Assembly (NCBI GenBank): GCA_944474755.1
Contig: OX104124.1
Span: 26,076,452 to 26,140,451, forward strand
Direction: 5' to 3'
Source of the DNA: Limnoperna fortunei
Lineage: Eukaryota; Mollusca; Bivalvia; Mytilida; Modiolidae
DNA: 64,000 nucleotides
Position 1 is the stretch's first letter. The number at the start of each line of letters is the position of its first letter. Positions 60,850-64,000 of the stretch are shown here, piece by piece. A program made the translations under genes and the position numbers. The notes beneath the pieces are model-generated. The model was given only the letters and a program-made list of their open reading frames with translations. It ran no database searches and had not been told where the DNA came from.

Positions 60850-61885
60850 GTTTATTGACTGTTTCTTTATTCAGTTTTGTACACTTTATTGACTGTTTCT
60901 TTATTTAGTTTTGTACAGTTTATTGACTTGTTCTTTATTTAGTTTTGTACAGTTTATTGACTGGATCTTTATTCAGTTTGTACAGTTTATTGACTGGTTC
61001 TTTTTTTAGTTTTGTACAGTTTATTGACTGTTTCTTTTTTAGTTTTGTACAGTTTATTGACTGGTTCTTTATTTAGCTTTGTACAGTTTATTGACTGGTT
61101 CTTTATTTAGTTTTGTACAGTTTATTGACTGGTTCTTTATTGAGTTTTGAACAGTTTATTGACTGGTTCTTTATTGAGTTTGTACAGTTTATTAACTGGT
61201 TCTTTATTGCGTTTTGTACAGTTTATTGACTGTTTCTTTATTGAGTTTTGTATAGTTTATTGACTGATTCTTTATTTTGTTTTGTACAGTTTTTTGACTG
61301 TTGCTTTATTGAGTTTTGTACAGTTTATTGACTTGTTCTTTATTTAGTTTTATACAGTTTATTGACTGGTTCTTTATTCAGTTTTGTACAGTTTATTGAC
61401 TGGTTCTTTATTTAGTTTTGTACAGTTTATTGACTGTTGCTTTATTGAGTTTTGTACAGTTTATTGACTTGTTCTTTATTTAGTTTTGTACAGTTTATTG
61501 ACTGGTTCTTTATTCAGTTTTGTACAGTTTATTGACTGGTTCTTTATTGAGTTTTGTACAGTTTTTTTGACTGGTTCTTTATTGAGTTTTGTACAGTTTA
61601 TTGACTGGTTCTTTGTTCAGTTTTGTACATTTTATTGACTGGTTCTTAATTCAGTTTTGTAAAGTTTATTGACTGGTTTTTTATTCAGTTTTGTACAGTT
61701 TATTGACTGGTTCTTTATTTAGTTTTGTACAGTTTATTGACTGTTTCTTTATTTAGTTTTGTACAGTTTATTGACTGGTTCTTTATTGAGTTTTGTACAG
61801 TTTATTGACTGGTTCTTTATTGAGTTTTGTACAGTTTATTGACTGTTTCTTTATTGAGTTTTGTACAGTTTATTGACTGGTTCTT
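60850..61885 (+). repeat. First-family block embedded in the right arm
   Basis: This 1-kb stretch matches the left-arm block at about 12.0-13.0 kb (offset 48,855) and its relative near 20.4-21.4 kb. Shared rare monomers are TTTTGAACAG (12,290 and 61,145), TTATTAACTGG (12,335 and 61,190), TTGCGTTTTG and AGTTTTATACAG (12,491 and 61,346). It is flanked by second-family monomers, so blocks have moved over tens of kilobases within the array. Confidence 0.75.
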
Positions 61886-62154
61886 TATTGAGTTTTGTAC
61901 AGTTTTTTGACTGGTTCTTTATTGAGTTTCTTACAGTTTATTGACTGTTTCTTTATTGAGTTTTGTACAGTTTATTGACTGTTTCTTTATTTAGTTTTGT
62001 ACAGTTTATTGACTTGTTCTTTATTTAGTTTAGTACAGTTTATTGACTGGTTCTTTGTTGAGTTTTGTACAGTTTATTGATTGGTTCTTTATTGAGTTTT
62101 GTACAGTTTATTGACTGGTTCTTTATTGAGTTTTGTACAGTTTATTGACTGGTT

Positions 62155-64000
62155 CTTTATAGAGTTTTATACAGTTTATTGACTAATTCTTTATAGAGTT
62201 TTGTACAGTTTATTACTGGTTCTTTATTCAGTTTTGTACAGTTTATTGACTGTTTCTTTATATAGTTTTGTACAGTTTATTGACTGTTTCTTTATTTAGT
62301 TTTGTACAGTTTATTGACTGTTTCTTTATTTAGTTTTGTACAGTTTATTGACTGGTTCTTTTTTGAGTTTTGTACAGTTTATTGACAGGTTCTTTATTTA
62401 GTTTTGTACAGTTTATTGACTGGTTCTTTTTTGAGTTTTTGTACAATTTATTGACTGGTTCTTTATTGAATTTTGTACAGTTTATTGACTGGTTCTTTAT
62501 TGACTTTTGTACAGTTTATTGACTGGTTCTTTATTGAGTTTTGTATAGTTATTGACTGGTTCTTAGTTCAGTTTTGTACAGTTTATTGACTGGTTCTTTG
62601 TTCAGATTTGTTCAGTTTATTGACTGTTTCTTTATTGAGTTTTGTACAGTTTATTGACTGGTTCTTTATTCAGTTTTCTACAGTTTATTGACTGGTTCTT
62701 TATATAGTTTTGTACAGTTTATTGACTGTTTCTTTATTGAGTTTTGTATAGTTTATTGACTGATTCTTTATTGAGTTTTGTACAGATTTTTTACTGTTTC
62801 TTTATTGAATTTTGTACAGTTTTTTGACTGGTTCTTTATTGAGTTTTGTACAGTTTATTGACTGGTTCTTTATTCAGTTTTGTACAGTTTATCGGCTGTT
62901 TCTTTATTGAGTTTTGTACAGTTTATTGACTGGTTCTTTGTTCAGTTTTGTTCTGTTTATTGACTAGTTCTTTATTCAGTTTTGCACAGTTTATTGACTG
63001 GTTCTTTATTTAGTTTTGTACAGTTTATTGACTCTTTCTTTATTTAGTTTTGTACAGTTTATTGACTGGTTATTTATTGTGTTATGTACAGTTTATTGAC
63101 TGGTTCTTTATTGAGTTTTGTACAGTTTATTGACTAATTCTTTAGTGAGTTTTGTACAGTTTATTACTGGTTCTTTATTCAGTTTTGTACAGTTTATTGA
63201 CTGTTTCTTTATTGAGTTTTGTACAGTTTATTGACTGGTTCTTTGTTCAGTTTTGTTCTGTTTATTGACTAGTTCTTTATTCAGTTTTGTACAGTTTATT
63301 GACTGGTTCTTTAATGAGTTTTGTACAGTTTATTGACTGGTTCTTTATTTAGTTTTGTACAGTTTATTGAATGTTTCTACATTGAGTTTTGTACAGTTTT
63401 TTGACTGGTTCTTTATTGAGTTTTGTACAGTTTATTGACTGTTTCTTCATTGAGTTTCGTGCAGTTTATTGACTGTTTCTTTATTGAGTTTTGTACAGTT
63501 TATTGACTGGTTCTTTATTCAGTTTTGTACAGTTTATTGACTGGTTCTTTATTTAGTTTTGTACAGTTTATGGACTGTTTCTTTATTGAGTTTTATATAG
63601 TTTATTGACTGATGCTTTATTGAGTTTTGTACAGTTTATTGACTGTTTCTTTATTTAGTTTTGTACAGTTTATTGACTGGTTCTTTATTTAGTTTTGTAC
63701 AGTTTATTGACTGGTTCTTTATTGAGTTTTGTACAGTTTATTGACTGGTTCTTTATTGAGTTTTGTACAGTTTATTGGCTGTTTCTTTATTGAGTTTTGT
63801 ACAGTTTATTGACTGGTTCTTTGTTCAGCTTTGTTCTGTTTATTGACTGGTTCTTTATTCAGTTTTGTACAGTTTATTGACTGGTTCTTTATTCAGTTTT
63901 GTACAGTTTATTGACTGGTTCTTTATTTAGTTTTGTACAGTTTATTGACTGTTTCTTTATTTAGTTTTGTACAGTTTATTGACTGTTTCTATATTGAGTT
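62155..64000 (+). repeat. Third, truncated copy of the 3.7-kb unit
   Basis: From about 62,155 to the window edge the sequence follows 40,405-42,250 at a constant 21,750-bp offset. Checked at ATTGACAGGT (62,381 and 40,631), ATGTTTCTAC (63,371 and 41,621) and the terminal ATATTGAGTT (63,991 and 42,241). The window ends inside this copy, before the position equivalent to the retrotransposon target. Confidence 0.88.

Larger units (their letters stand above)
39497..64000 (+). repeat. 34-bp satellite array, right arm
   Basis: The same 34-bp satellite in the same orientation resumes directly after the retrotransposon and its target duplication and runs off the right edge of the window. It mixes two block families. 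The one also seen at 25-31 kb is marked by monomers containing TTGTGTTATGTACAG, TTCTACATTGAG and GACTAATTC. The other, also seen in the left 25 kb, is marked by TTGCTTTATTGAG, TTTAGCTTTGTACAG and GTTTTGTGTTTTGTATAG. It carries the cleanest large duplications in the window: 3,697-bp, 6,567-bp and 1,560-bp units. Nothing other than satellite is visible. Confidence 0.98.

Noticed and set aside
1..64000. CRISPR array
   Set aside because: Repeats are directly adjacent with no unique spacers, and the genomic context is metazoan.
1..64000. Telomeric repeat or minisatellite exons
   Set aside because: The 34-bp unit contains no TTAGGG-like motif and is not a multiple of three. No terminal structure or splice context is visible.

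Overview
The window is almost entirely satellite DNA from an animal genome, interrupted once by a full-length BEL/Pao LTR retrotransposon. Two blocks, 1-31,559 and 39,497-64,000 (about 56 kb, roughly 1,650 copies), are head-to-tail arrays of a 34-bp monomer. The monomer is about 53% T on the plus strand and always in the same orientation. I see no host gene, tRNA, rRNA or CRISPR. BEL/Pao elements are known only from metazoans, so the source is an animal, probably an invertebrate; the species cannot be read from the sequence.

The array has higher-order structure. Rare monomer variants, used as landmarks, show nested segmental tandem duplications at several scales: 340 bp, 958 bp, 1,560 bp, 3,697 bp, 6,567 bp, and longer offsets of about 4.93 kb and 9.2-9.35 kb. 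The left 25 kb is built from one family of higher-order blocks. A second family starts near 25 kb and makes up most of the right side, where first-family segments are also interspersed (for example near 40.1-40.4, 43.8-47.8 and 60.9-61.9 kb).

The retrotransposon lies at 31,560-39,491 on the minus strand (7,932 bp). It has two 847-bp LTRs that differ at only two positions, TG...CA ends, and a perfect 5-bp target-site duplication TTTAT. Its internal region codes for Gag, aspartic protease, reverse transcriptase and RNase H in one ORF (1,482 codons from the first ATG), and integrase in a second ORF (503 codons) in the -1 frame. A T TTA AAA heptamer sits in the short overlap of the two frames, just before the first stop. 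There is no env-like ORF. The uninterrupted version of the insertion site survives in a paralogous satellite block at 43,189-43,193, so the insertion is later than, or was never shared with, that duplicate.

The many 60-137 codon ORFs that can be drawn through the satellite all begin at TTG, repeat the same hydrophobic phrases because the DNA repeats, and are not annotated as genes.
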